Notes under the pieces: generated by a model
Seen by the model: the letters and a program-made list of their open reading frames with translations, nothing else
Databases searched by the model: none
Told to the model about the DNA's origin: nothing
Shown: in pieces, positions 1 through 5,539 of the stretch
Numbering within the stretch: the first letter of the stretch is position 1
Layout: each line of letters begins with the position of its first letter
Position numbers and translations under genes: made by a program
Assembly (NCBI GenBank): GCA_030691665.1
Contig: JAUYDU010000314.1
Coordinates: 1 to 6,589 of the forward strand
Reading direction: 5' to 3'
Origin: Chloroflexota bacterium
GTDB lineage: Bacteria > Chloroflexota > Dehalococcoidia > SM23-28-2
Length of the DNA stretch: 6,589 nt

Positions 1-11
1 GAATCCCTGGT

Positions 12-67
12 GTTACGCTAACTGATACAACCAGGCTCTGGTACCTACTGTCGGAAATCAGCGTAAC
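12..67. repeat. Short inverted repeat at left edge
   Basis: GTTACGCT at 12-19 is matched by its reverse complement AGCGTAAC at 60-67, giving 8-bp arms around a 40-bp loop. The core ACGCTAA also occurs in the promoter region near 3623-3629. The arms are short, so this could be a protein-binding pair or chance. No gene is visible in 1-80. Confidence 0.3.
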
Positions 68-80
68 GATGGTCGGCTCG

Positions 81-140
81 TCTGGGGGAGTCCAGAGGGG
101 GCGGCCCCCTCTGGCGGGGGCACTGGGGGTGTCCCCCAGA
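81..140. repeat. Nested GC-rich hairpin repeat
   Basis: Three perfect pairings are packed into 60 bp. An outer stem pairs TCTGGGGGA (81-89) with TCCCCCAGA (132-140). Inside it, CCAGAGGGGG (92-101) pairs with CCCCCTCTGG (105-114) over a 3-nt loop. As an alternative to the outer stem, CTGGGGG (123-129) pairs with CCCCCAG (133-139) over TGT. The outer stem and the last hairpin share a strand and so exclude each other. The density of perfect stems suggests a dispersed palindromic element of the REP/MITE kind rather than coding sequence. Copies elsewhere in the genome cannot be seen from here. Confidence 0.6.
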
Positions 141-148
141 GTTTTCTC
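123..148 (+). terminator. Terminator-like hairpin with T-run
   Basis: A 7-bp all-but-one GC stem (123-129 with 133-139, loop TGT) is followed within three bases by TTTT and a pyrimidine-rich stretch, as in a Rho-independent terminator read on the plus strand. It could end a gene lying left of the window. The T-run is short and the hairpin is part of the nested repeat, so termination may be incidental. Confidence 0.35.
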
Positions 149-171
149 TCCCCCTTCCAGGAAAGGAAGCT

Positions 172-447
172 GTGCTGTACATTAAGACACACCCACGGGA
201 CGAAGATTGTAGCCGAACCCCAGGGGGGCGGAATACGACGCTGGCTGTAGGTTCCAGACAGGCTCAGGCCGCCACCGAGTTGGCACGCCTGGACTGGTGG
301 GAGAGCTATCGGCGCGGTGGGCACGGTAGCACGAGCCGCTGCCCGGTCGTGCTCCATGTCTGGCCAGGCCAGTGTCCTGCTTCTCCCCCATGCCTCTACG
401 TGCCAGGCCTGCCTGCCCTCTGGTCCGGGTTGTGCTCGCCGGTCTAG
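172..447 (+). CDS. Weak hypothetical ORF, possibly non-coding
   Basis: This open frame of 91 codons starts at a GTG preceded by AAGGA about five bases upstream, which is the main argument in its favour. The first 50 or so residues look protein-like, with an alternating acidic and aromatic segment ELARLDWWESYRRG near residues 36-50. After that the translation becomes rich in Cys, Pro and Trp and looks like random GC-rich DNA. Third-position GC is only slightly raised. It ends immediately before the stop of the convergent minus-strand gene. I recognise no family. It may be a decayed gene start or a chance ORF. The stretch 141-447 holds nothing else that I can support. Confidence 0.2.
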   Translation: MLYIKTHPRDEDCSRTPGGRNTTLAVGSRQAQAATELARLDWWESYRRGGHGSTSRCPVVLHVWPGQCPASPPCLYVPGLPALWSGLCSPV

Positions 448-1326
448 CTAGCTTGGACCCTTTGAGGTCCCCGGCGGCGCTTCGCCACCCGAGCCTTCCG
501 TGTCCTTTGCATAAGGTTCGACCAGCCGTTTCTTGAGCTTGTGCCTTCTGGATATGACAGACCGCCACCGCTGCTGGTCCTGGCCCAGCTCGCCTTCTCC
601 GTGTACCTCGTCCACGATGTCGTATGCCCCACTCCTGGGGAGCGGCGCCTCACCCACCTTCAGCACGTCCGCCATGTCCACCAGCGATGAAGCGCGGAGC
701 CGCGTGGGCACTGAGTAGCCCAGGCGTCGAAGGAGCTCCTTGCCCAGACGGCTGGCCTCCTGCTGCAACCCGCGTGCAGCCTCCGGCGGATACTCGAGCG
801 GGGTCTCCACCCTGACCTTGAACGCGGCGTGCATGGGCGGCTTCACGGCCGGAGGCTGCAGCTCCGAAGCGTCTTGGGAAGATACGAACAGGTGGGTGGT
901 CTCGCTGGCCCCCTGCTTCGACACCACATACAAGCCCAGCCCTTGCGCCTCCCTGGCCAGGGTAGAGAGAAAGAGGGGATCCGTCACCTCGGTGACTATC
1001 CGGACCTTCGGCCACTCCGCCTCCATGACGTGGAGTTGCTCCTCTGGGCGGTACCCCTCCAGGAGGCAAGCCATGTAGACTGTCCATGGTGCCAGGCCAA
1101 AGCGCTTGCCGACCACGGTGCACTCCTCGTGCCATCGCAGGTACTCGGGGTTCCGCACCCTGTCCTCGAAGGTGCTGTTCCACTCATCACCGGTGAGCAG
1201 TTTCTTCCGGCGGAGGACTGCCAAGCCCTTGGCTCGCAGCCTCGCCAGTTCGCCCGACCGCTCGAAGGCCACGAATCGCTCCATGACGTGCCTTCTCCAC
1301 CGTTCCCCTGGAGACAGCTTCCCCAT
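448..1326 (-). CDS. Unknown soluble protein, 292 aa
   Basis: I do not recognise a family. The start is well supported: AGGGAGG at 1339-1333 lies six bases before the ATG, and third positions are strongly GC-rich throughout. Residues 1-45 are basic and helical. Residues 70-92 (VVGKRFGLAPWTVYMACLLEG) could form a helix-turn-helix-like pair. Residues 105-150 look like alternating beta strands and helices (KVRIVTEV, GLYVVSK, THLFVSS). Residues 184-204 are helical, and residues 253-270 form a very basic segment (RWRSVISRRHKLKKRLVE) that could bind nucleic acid. The last 20 residues are a low-complexity Gly/Ser/Pro tail. There is no signal peptide or membrane segment. It stands alone, facing away from the plus-strand genes to its right. 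A DNA- or RNA-related role is inference from the basic segments only. The 294-codon antisense frame over its 5' half lacks comparable support. Confidence 0.85.
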   Translation of the reverse strand: MGKLSPGERWRRHVMERFVAFERSGELARLRAKGLAVLRRKKLLTGDEWNSTFEDRVRNPEYLRWHEECTVVGKRFGLAPWTVYMACLLEGYRPEEQLHVMEAEWPKVRIVTEVTDPLFLSTLAREAQGLGLYVVSKQGASETTHLFVSSQDASELQPPAVKPPMHAAFKVRVETPLEYPPEAARGLQQEASRLGKELLRRLGYSVPTRLRASSLVDMADVLKVGEAPLPRSGAYDIVDEVHGEGELGQDQQRWRSVISRRHKLKKRLVEPYAKDTEGSGGEAPPGTSKGPS

Positions 1327-1468
1327 TGGCTTCCTCCCTGTAAGCGCCGCCTAACGGGGACCAGTTCAGCGGCCGGCATGCAACGATGTAGTAGTGGGGC
1401 CACGGGAGCAGTGGAGATGAGCGTAGCCGAGTTCAAGGCGCAAGTCAAGCCAGTGGGACGGCCAGGTC

Positions 1469-1672
1469 ATGACTCCGGTATGGCTGAAGCTGCCGTTCGA
1501 CGTCACGACAGTAGCAGTCGTCGTATCTCGTGGCGGCCTGTCAGCCACTCAATGGCGTCGACCAGCGTTGTCGCCAGTTCTCACCGGCGCGCGCGCTCAC
1601 CGTGGTATGGATGGCCGCCTCAATCGCCGAGCGGAGAGGGACTCCGCCTGCATCGCGGTTTCTATGCTGTGA
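1469..1672 (+). CDS. Weak short ORF in gene-poor stretch 1327-1702
   Basis: This is the best open frame in the 375-bp gap between the divergent genes, 67 codons from ATG. The segment WLKLPFDVTTVAVVVSRGG near residues 5-23 looks protein-like and third-position GC is moderately raised, but the ribosome binding site is poor. In another frame, an ATG at 1417 with GGGAG eight bases upstream opens MSVAEFKAQVKPVGRPG and then loses coding character close to where this ORF begins. The two together could be one small gene broken by a frameshift. Nothing identifies a function. Otherwise I see only the leader of the minus-strand gene here. Confidence 0.2.
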   Translation: MTPVWLKLPFDVTTVAVVVSRGGLSATQWRRPALSPVLTGARAHRGMDGRLNRRAERDSACIAVSML

Positions 1673-1702
1673 TGGAACCCCTCCCTGGGACGGAGGTGAC
1701 TC

Positions 1703-1906
1703 GTGGCTATTGAGTACGTGGTGAGCGTGCGGGGCCAGGTGCCTTCCGACGTGAAAGAGCGGGTAGCGCGTGCGCATGCTGAGGCGATTCTGGCACAGCG
1801 AGGAAACGAGCAAGGAGAGAGATGGGGCCGCAAGGGAGGGCAAGCGTCAGTATCACCCGGTGGAGCCGTGAGCACCACGAGACACCTCCCGGAGAAGGAG
1901 AGGTGA
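1703..1906 (+). CDS. Small hypothetical protein, 67 aa
   Basis: The GTG start has a near-ideal Shine-Dalgarno site, GGAGGTGA at 1692-1699, which decides the start. Residues 1-33 (MAIEYVVSVRGQVP, then VKERVARAHAEAIL) read as a beta strand, a loop and an amphipathic helix, a plausible small folded domain. From residue 34 the chain is rich in Gly, Arg and Ser and probably disordered. I recognise no family. A second, weaker ORF follows 19 bases after the stop on the same strand, and the recombinase gene lies 449 bp further on, so a common transcript is possible. The C-terminal half may be out of its original frame, since its composition changes sharply. Confidence 0.55.
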   Translation: MAIEYVVSVRGQVPSDVKERVARAHAEAILAQRGNEQGERWGRKGGQASVSPGGAVSTTRHLPEKER

Positions 1907-1925
1907 CACGGAAGGATGGAGACGG

Positions 1926-2090
1926 GTGAGACCGACCGCGGGGGTGCAGGTGGCAGGGCAAGACCCCTCTGTGTCCGCGGAGTTGGAGGTGGTGTCCGCC
2001 ACGCCGGGCTTGTTGCCAAGCATGAAGAGAGGGGGGCTTGCGGCGAAGGCCATTGAGACCGCAGCAGGTCTGGCAAGGATGGCCGTCTGA
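1926..2090 (+). CDS. Small hypothetical ORF, 54 aa
   Basis: This frame starts at a GTG with GGAG at 1918-1921, four bases upstream, and begins 19 bases after the stop of the preceding small gene. The translation is well balanced: SAELEVVSATPGLLPSMK around residues 17-34, then a small helix AAKAIETAAGLARMAV at the C-terminus. Third positions are mostly G or C. A competing frame from the ATG at 1916 is Gly-rich and less convincing. No family is recognised. It could be an independent small protein or a fragment of a larger decayed gene. Confidence 0.35.
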   Translation: MRPTAGVQVAGQDPSVSAELEVVSATPGLLPSMKRGGLAAKAIETAAGLARMAV

Positions 2091-2109
2091 CGTGAGAGCC
2101 ACACCGTGA

Positions 2110-2337
2110 CTACCCCGCGGCAACGCACTCCATCATGGTGCTGATGACAGGTCGCGGCGCCGAAATGGCGGCGCATGCCAATCCTGCAGACCGGAAGCGC
2201 CCCAGCACCTGAGAGGCCAGAATGCCGGCCTCCACAGCGCCGTCCTGGCGATCACAATCCCTGGTGTACCCCCCAAGGTAGACCTGTCCCCTGAAGAACT
2301 CAAAGACCTTGGATACGGGGTGGCATCCATAGAAAGA
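2110..2337 (-). pseudogene. Possible 3' remnant of a flavoprotein-like gene
   Basis: On the minus strand an open frame ending at TAG (2112-2110) has higher third-position GC than the plus strand here. Its translation includes GQVYLGGYTRDCDRQDGA followed by a small-residue helix (VEAGILASQVLGRF). A beta strand, a G-x-Y turn and then a GA-containing helix loosely recalls the C-terminal FAD-contacting segment of amine-oxidase/phytoene-desaturase-like flavoproteins. That match is impressionistic. There is no start codon, because the frame runs backward into the recombinase gene, so it would be a truncated remnant. The exactly complementary plus frame also looks plausible (DLSPEELKDLGYGVASIE) and its TGA overlaps the recombinase ATG as ATGA, so a plus-strand upstream gene is the alternative. 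At most one of them is likely real. Confidence 0.25.
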
Positions 2338-2354
2338 AGCAGGGAGCAGGACGG

Positions 2355-3098
2355 ATGAAGCCGTACCTGGAGCGCGAGGAAGTGGAGCGCATGGAAGCGG
2401 CCGCGGCTCACCTCCGCGACCGCCTCCTGGTAAGGGTCCTTTTCCGCTTGGGCTGCCGGGTATCAGAGGCCGTGTCACTGGAAGCGCAGGACATCGACTT
2501 CGCCAGCGGCACTGTCAGAATCATTCACCTCAAGACGAGGGTGAGGGTTATCTGCCCTGTTTGTGGAGGGCGCCTGGCGCGCTCCCACACCTTCTGCCCC
2601 GCCTGCGGGGGAAAGGTGGAGGGCGTCACGCGGGAGGAGCAGACACGACGAAAACAGAGGATCCTCCCCTTGGACGAGGACACGCTTGCGCTGCTCAGTG
2701 AGTACGTCGAGCGGCGTGGGCCGGTGGAGCGAGAGGGGAAGAGGCTCCTTTTCGGGATCAACCGCCACCGGGCCTGGCAAGTCGTGCGGGAGTGTGCCCA
2801 GAGGGCGAGCCTGGGGCCCTTAGTCAACCCGGAGACCGGAAAGACGAGAGGCGTGAGCCCCCACAGACTGAGAGACTCGTTCGCAGTCAATGCAATGCGA
2901 CATGACGACTCTGGAGTGGGACTCAGGCTGCTGCAAGAGCACCTGGGGCACCAGAGCTTCAACACCACAGCCCGCTACCGGAAGGTATCGGGCCAGGAGC
3001 ACCGCCTTTGGTACGACTCCCTGTGGCCGGAGATGGACAACGGAAGAGAGGGTGCCTGGGGGTCCGGCAGAGACCTGCCGGGAGCCGATCAGCGTTGA
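2355..3098 (+). CDS. Tyrosine recombinase with inserted zinc ribbon
   Basis: This is a site-specific DNA recombinase of the phage-integrase/Xer class, 247 aa. The catalytic set is visible: Arg35 in GCRVSEA, a hairpin lysine (Lys60 or Lys100), His170 and Arg173 in PHRLRDSF, His199 in LGHQS, and the nucleophile Tyr208 in ARYRK, nine residues after His199 as is usual. Two features are odd. The N-terminal core-binding domain (about 100 residues in typical integrases) is absent, because Arg35 lies only 35 residues from the start. In addition, a four-cysteine zinc ribbon (Cys67-x2-Cys70, Cys81-x2-Cys84) sits between the Arg box and the segment RRKQRILPLDED, apparently splitting the beta hairpin that carries the catalytic lysine. 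The start follows AGGGAG at 2341-2346. The gene is convergent with the HTH gene, eight bases apart. Its target site is unknown. It may act with a partner or be specialised for a local repeat. Confidence 0.95.
   Translation: MKPYLEREEVERMEAAAAHLRDRLLVRVLFRLGCRVSEAVSLEAQDIDFASGTVRIIHLKTRVRVICPVCGGRLARSHTFCPACGGKVEGVTREEQTRRKQRILPLDEDTLALLSEYVERRGPVEREGKRLLFGINRHRAWQVVRECAQRASLGPLVNPETGKTRGVSPHRLRDSFAVNAMRHDDSGVGLRLLQEHLGHQSFNTTARYRKVSGQEHRLWYDSLWPEMDNGREGAWGSGRDLPGADQR
3064..3081. terminator. Strong hairpin at recombinase 3' end
   Basis: CCGGCAG (3064-3070) pairs perfectly with CTGCCGG (3075-3081) over a 4-nt loop, 15 bases before the recombinase stop codon and between two convergent genes. 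A second 12-bp palindrome, AGAGGCGCCTCT at 3109-3120, covers the end of the other gene. Neither is followed by a T-run, so these are candidates for RNA stabilisation or Rho-assisted ending rather than classic terminators. Confidence 0.3.
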
Positions 3099-3106
3099 GG
3101 CCGCCC

Positions 3107-3571
3107 CTAGAGGCGCCTCTGCCGGCGCGGGACCCTGTGCCTCGGCTGCAGCTTCTTCTCACCGCCCTCCTGGTCCTGGGACTGATGCGCGCTATTGCTG
3201 GCGACCTCTGGGAGGGTGGCCATGACCACCGCCTCCTCCAGGTAGTGTCTCAGGACGTGCCGCTCTGTGGCCAGTCTGCCCAGGGCCTGCTCTCCGCACA
3301 CCAGGCAGCGGTACTCGGGGGTCCTGACGCTGCCCACCATCTCGTAGAGGCCCAGCTCCAGGAGGAGCCGTGGCTCCTCCCAGAACCTCTTCCGGAAGCG
3401 CCGCACGGTGGCCTCGTTCACACCCAGGGCCCGTCCTATCCTGAGGGCCGACCACTGCTCCTTCAGCCCCCAGAGGATGAAACGCCGCTCCTCGGCGCTG
3501 AGCCATGCGTGGGCATCGGCAGGCTCCCTTGTGGGAGGGCCACCTTTGAAACGCTCGTCCAGTGTTGGCAT
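3107..3571 (-). CDS. Helix-turn-helix protein with C2H2-like zinc site
   Basis: This 154-aa protein is probably DNA-binding. Residues 24-63 (LSAEERRFILWGLKEQWS, then IGRALGVNEATVRRFRKRFW) fit a transposase- or sigma-like helix-turn-helix with the recognition helix near residues 52-62. Residues 89-109 hold Cys89-x2-Cys92-x12-His105-x3-His109, the spacing of a classical C2H2 zinc finger, which is uncommon in bacteria though known in the Ros/MucR group. The C-terminal 30 residues are very basic and rich in Gln. The ATG has GAGG five bases upstream, and a good promoter lies at 3629-3657. The gene is convergent with the zinc-ribbon recombinase, an arrangement common for mobile-element regulators. 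It could repress its own promoter or the divergent gene at 3796, or act as a recombination accessory factor. I cannot name the family. Confidence 0.85.
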   Translation of the reverse strand: MPTLDERFKGGPPTREPADAHAWLSAEERRFILWGLKEQWSALRIGRALGVNEATVRRFRKRFWEEPRLLLELGLYEMVGSVRTPEYRCLVCGEQALGRLATERHVLRHYLEEAVVMATLPEVASNSAHQSQDQEGGEKKLQPRHRVPRRQRRL

Positions 3572-3621
3572 CAGATCCTCGTTTTCGCACGAATCATGGG
3601 ACCCTGGCTTGTCGCAGATTG

Positions 3622-3637
3622 TACGCTAATTATACGC
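3622..3637. promoter_or_regulatory. Possible operator: TACGC direct repeat, 11-bp spacing
   Basis: TACGC occurs at 3622-3626 and 3633-3637, exactly one helical turn apart, flanking TAATTA and overlapping the -10 element. Such phasing is typical of dimer or tandem binding sites, and the HTH gene driven from here is the obvious candidate for its binder. The repeat is short, so this is inference. Confidence 0.3.
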
Positions 3638-3657
3638 AGACGATATGAGGACCGCAA
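3629..3657 (-). promoter_or_regulatory. Sigma70-like promoter for the HTH gene
   Basis: On the minus strand a perfect TATAAT (3634-3629) lies 17 bp downstream of TTGCGG (3657-3652), which matches the first three positions of TTGACA. Transcription would start near 3622 and leave a leader of about 50 bases before the ATG at 3571. This AT-rich patch stands out in a GC-rich window. A weaker plus-strand pair (TTGTCG 3609-3614, TATACG 3631-3636, spacing 16) overlaps it and could serve the divergent gene. Confidence 0.55.
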
Positions 3658-3795
3658 ACAGACTGGCTGCGGATGACGTGCAGAAGGTATGCAACTCCTA
3701 GATCAGGAGGGCTTCTGACTGCCCTGGATGAGGGCGATGTTCGCGGTCTGTATTTGCCGGGTAAACAGCAAGACACCGGGCATGTGGAGGTGAAC

Positions 3796-4563
3796 ATGTC
3801 GTCGCAGGGCGATGTGAAGCAGTTGAGGAAGCGGTTTGACAAGTTGGCGGGGGCTGTGCAGCGTATCGTGAAGCACGAGGATGGTGGTGCAAATCGTGGA
3901 CACGCCGCTGTGCTTTCCATCAGGGCAGCCATGGGAAGGGTGGATGGTGCCGTGCGCCGCCTTGAGGGCGCAAGCGGTGGCTTGGCGAGCAAACCCCTGG
4001 TGCTCGAACTGGAGTTGGCCTTCGACGTCCTTTGGGACGAACTAGGTAATCTTGAGGTCTGGTCGGTGCCTGAAGGTGGGCATCGTCCTGCCACAGCACG
4101 CTCCCTGCTCAAGGCTGTCGAAGGTCCAGCGATCCGGCTCAAAGGATCGTTGGCAAGCCTCGAAACGGAGTTCTCGACCGCAGGCCCCTTGTCAGGGCCT
4201 GTCTTGAGGCTTCGGGAGACGCTCGCGAAGCTGGACAAGAAGGCTGCGAGAGGATTACGGCTGGAGGATCTACACAGCTGGTGCGCCCGTTTCCCAGAGG
4301 TGCGATGGGATGACCCCGAGGAGTGCCGTAGAGTCGCCAGGGTGGTACTCCTGGACATGGTGCCGGGCCAGCTATGGGAGGTGCGGTACCGCTCCACTGC
4401 GCCGGGGCGGCCCCTGCTCCTGGTGAGGCAGAGCGTCTCCTTCCCCGACGAGGAGTCACTGGACGATTGTGACCAGGCCTGTGGGTCTCGTAGCAACTAC
4501 TACGTGGCCGCGACCAGGCCACGCTGGAGGATAGTGTGGACCTTCAGTCGGGCATCCGGCTAG
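3796..4563 (+). CDS. Unknown, mostly helical protein, 255 aa
   Basis: No family is recognised. The frame is open from 3673, but the ATG at 3796 is chosen because GGAGGTGA at 3786-3793 gives a near-ideal ribosome binding site, while the upstream 41 codons lack coding character and lie in the promoter region. Residues 5-58, 66-84 and 103-150 are long amphipathic helices with heptad-like Leu/Val spacing (RKRFDKLAGAVQRIVKH, LRLRETLAKLDKKAARGL), so a helical bundle or coiled coil is likely. Residues 160-255 look like a different mixed alpha/beta domain, with LWEVRYRS, PLLLVRQSVSF and a C-terminal RWRIVWTFSR strand. Cysteines at 163, 177, 225 and 229 do not form an obvious metal knuckle. No signal peptide or membrane span is visible. 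It is divergent from the HTH gene, which may regulate it. It is probably cargo of the element, with function unknown. Confidence 0.75.
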   Translation: MSSQGDVKQLRKRFDKLAGAVQRIVKHEDGGANRGHAAVLSIRAAMGRVDGAVRRLEGASGGLASKPLVLELELAFDVLWDELGNLEVWSVPEGGHRPATARSLLKAVEGPAIRLKGSLASLETEFSTAGPLSGPVLRLRETLAKLDKKAARGLRLEDLHSWCARFPEVRWDDPEECRRVARVVLLDMVPGQLWEVRYRSTAPGRPLLLVRQSVSFPDEESLDDCDQACGSRSNYYVAATRPRWRIVWTFSRASG

Positions 4564-4723
4564 GCCGTCGCTGGTCCATGCGAGGCCAGTCGACTCGCTC
4601 GGGGGCGGGTGATACCGTAGAGAGAGAGGCTGAACCCAAAGCGTTGGCCATGGACGTGACATCGTGTTGGAATACGCAGCGACCGGGCCAAGTGTGGGCC
4701 TTGAGGCGCAAGATTAGGAGGGT

Positions 4724-4995
4724 ATGGTAGCCAATCTGATGTCTGGCCAGCTTCATAGATGGACTGTATTGACTGTTTGTTTTGATGGTTTGAGGGGCCC
4801 GGCAGGCCGAGGCGACTCCATTGCGGGCCAGAGGCTGGACTGTTGGGGCTTGAGGAGGCGATCCTCTTGGCAGCCACCCACTGGCTGGAGATCGCCCGGT
4901 GCGATGCCGGTGGGGTGCTGATGGACCTTGTCACTGGCGGCGATGGCGTATGGACTCCTCCTCGGAGCATCCGGCCGCATTGGGCCGTCAGATAG
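4724..4995 (+). pseudogene. Short ORF pair, probably one frameshifted gene
   Basis: AGGAGG (4716-4721) precedes an ATG at 4724 by only two bases. That frame runs through the 23-bp repeat and keeps GC-rich third positions until about residue 42 (near 4850). From there the +2-shifted frame, open from 4786, takes over the coding signal with GLEEAILLAATHWLEIARCD and then VLMDLVTGGDGVW, ending at TAG 4995. The second part reads as a real small protein domain: a helix, then strand-turn-strand. Joined, the product would be about 90 residues. Alternatively the second part is its own gene from TTG 4843 (50 aa) or ATG 4921. The family is unknown. The stop lies inside the conserved box that begins at 4989. 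Between 4564 and 4715 I see no other gene. Confidence 0.35.
4755..4777 (+). repeat. 23-bp direct repeat, copy 1
   Basis: This is identical over 23 bp to 5772-5794, and the match extends seven more bases leftward with two differences. It contains two GACTGT words nine bases apart. After a 5-base variable gap both copies continue with TGATGG. The 1017-bp interval between copies encloses both palindromic blocks. Confidence 0.85.
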
Positions 4996-5026
4996 GGGGC
5001 CATAGGGGAGGGATGGGGTGACCCCC
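4989..5026 (+). repeat. Conserved box with hairpin, copy A
   Basis: It starts CAGATAGGG and ends GGGGTGACCCCC, and aligns with 5540-5578 at roughly 85 percent with one 1-base gap. The 3' part can fold as TGGGG/CCCCA over a 4-nt loop. It begins at the last codons of the upstream short ORF and is followed by a palindromic cluster of CGCACCTA words. Confidence 0.7.
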
Positions 5027-5055
5027 ACCCCCATGGATTGGGCTTCCCAGGAGGG

Positions 5056-5259
5056 CGCCGCACCTACGGGGCCCGCACCTAAACTAGAACCAAGGTGGGA
5101 ACTACATTGTATCTCGTATGTCATATGGCATATCACGGCGACTCTGCGGGTTTCACCTTGGCGTTAGTTTAGGGCCGCACCTACCAGATACGCACCTACG
5201 CCATAGGTGCGGCGTCAGGCGGCTCATAGGTGCGGCGAAGCCAAATCATAGGTGCGCCG
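5056..5259. repeat. Palindromic cluster of CGCACCTA repeats (block A)
   Basis: The 8-base core CGCACCTA occurs in direct orientation at 5059-5066, 5074-5081, 5176-5183 and 5191-5198, and then in inverse orientation (TAGGTGCG) at 5204-5211, 5227-5234 and 5249-5256. Flanking bases extend several copies to an 11-mer (CGCCGCACCTA at 5056-5066 against TAGGTGCGGCG at 5204-5214 and 5227-5237). The central pair 5191-5198/5204-5211 forms a tight hairpin with a 5-base loop. The segment 5184-5202 also carries CCAGATACGC, the core word of block B, linking the two blocks. No ORF crosses this stretch convincingly. Confidence 0.8.
5078..5174. mobile_element. MITE-like inverted-repeat insert inside block A
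   Basis: The 20-bp arms 5078-5097 and 5154-5173 are reverse complements at 17 of 20 positions (CCTAAACTA and CCAAGGTG matched, three central mismatches), with a 56-bp AT-richer loop. CCGCA lies immediately left (5073-5077) and right (5175-5179) of 5078-5174, which could be a 5-bp target duplication. That word is also part of the local repeat, so the duplication is ambiguous. The element is too small to encode a transposase. Confidence 0.4.
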
Positions 5260-5323
5260 TGGCGGCGGCGGAACCACTGGTATTCCATGGGCGCCGCTGG
5301 GGTCGGAGGAGGGGTGGGAAACG

Positions 5324-5530
5324 ATGGCGATTGAGGCTCCCACGGGCGGGGGAGTGTCGGCCCGGCGGGAAGGGCTGTCTATGGAGCAGGCCGAGGGGGT
5401 AGCCAGGCTCCTGGACGGCAGGTGCCTGGACGTGAGGGACGCGGTGAGGGTTGGAGGATTGGCCCCTCGGATGGGGGTGGTCAGGACTCTGGACCTCCCA
5501 GGGCTGGGCCCCTCCAGCCGTGCGACTTGA
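5324..5530 (+). CDS. Small hypothetical protein between repeat blocks, 68 aa
   Basis: The ATG at 5324 follows GGAGGAGGGG (5305-5314) by nine bases, and third positions are strongly GC-rich, so this is the best supported of the short ORFs in the repeat region. Residues 18-42 (LSMEQAEGVARLLDG, then DVRDAVRV) suggest two helices and could be a small helix-turn-helix-like unit. Residues 43-60 look like a short strand pair. The first 17 residues are Gly-rich and flexible, and a later in-frame ATG at 5381 is a possible alternative start. No family is recognised. It is followed after nine bases by the second conserved box, the same order (short ORF, box, palindromic cluster) as in the preceding module. 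Confidence 0.5.
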   Translation: MAIEAPTGGGVSARREGLSMEQAEGVARLLDGRCLDVRDAVRVGGLAPRMGVVRTLDLPGLGPSSRAT

Positions 5531-5539
5531 CTGGGTCCC

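Noticed and set aside
829..1713. Plus-strand open frame of 294 codons
   Set aside because: It lies antisense over the 5' half of the 448-1326 gene, has no good ribosome binding site, and its composition looks like a mirror of the minus-strand codon bias.
2..2267. Shared 12-mer AATCCCTGGTGT at 2-13 and 2256-2267
   Set aside because: About one such match is expected by chance in a window of this size, and the flanks do not align.
3673..3795. N-terminal extension of the 255-aa gene to ATG 3673
   Set aside because: It has no ribosome binding site and poor coding character, while the ATG at 3796 has GGAGGTGA directly upstream.
3630..4496. Minus-strand open frame of 288 codons
   Set aside because: It is antisense to the 255-aa gene, Ser/Arg/Pro-rich, and crosses the promoter region.
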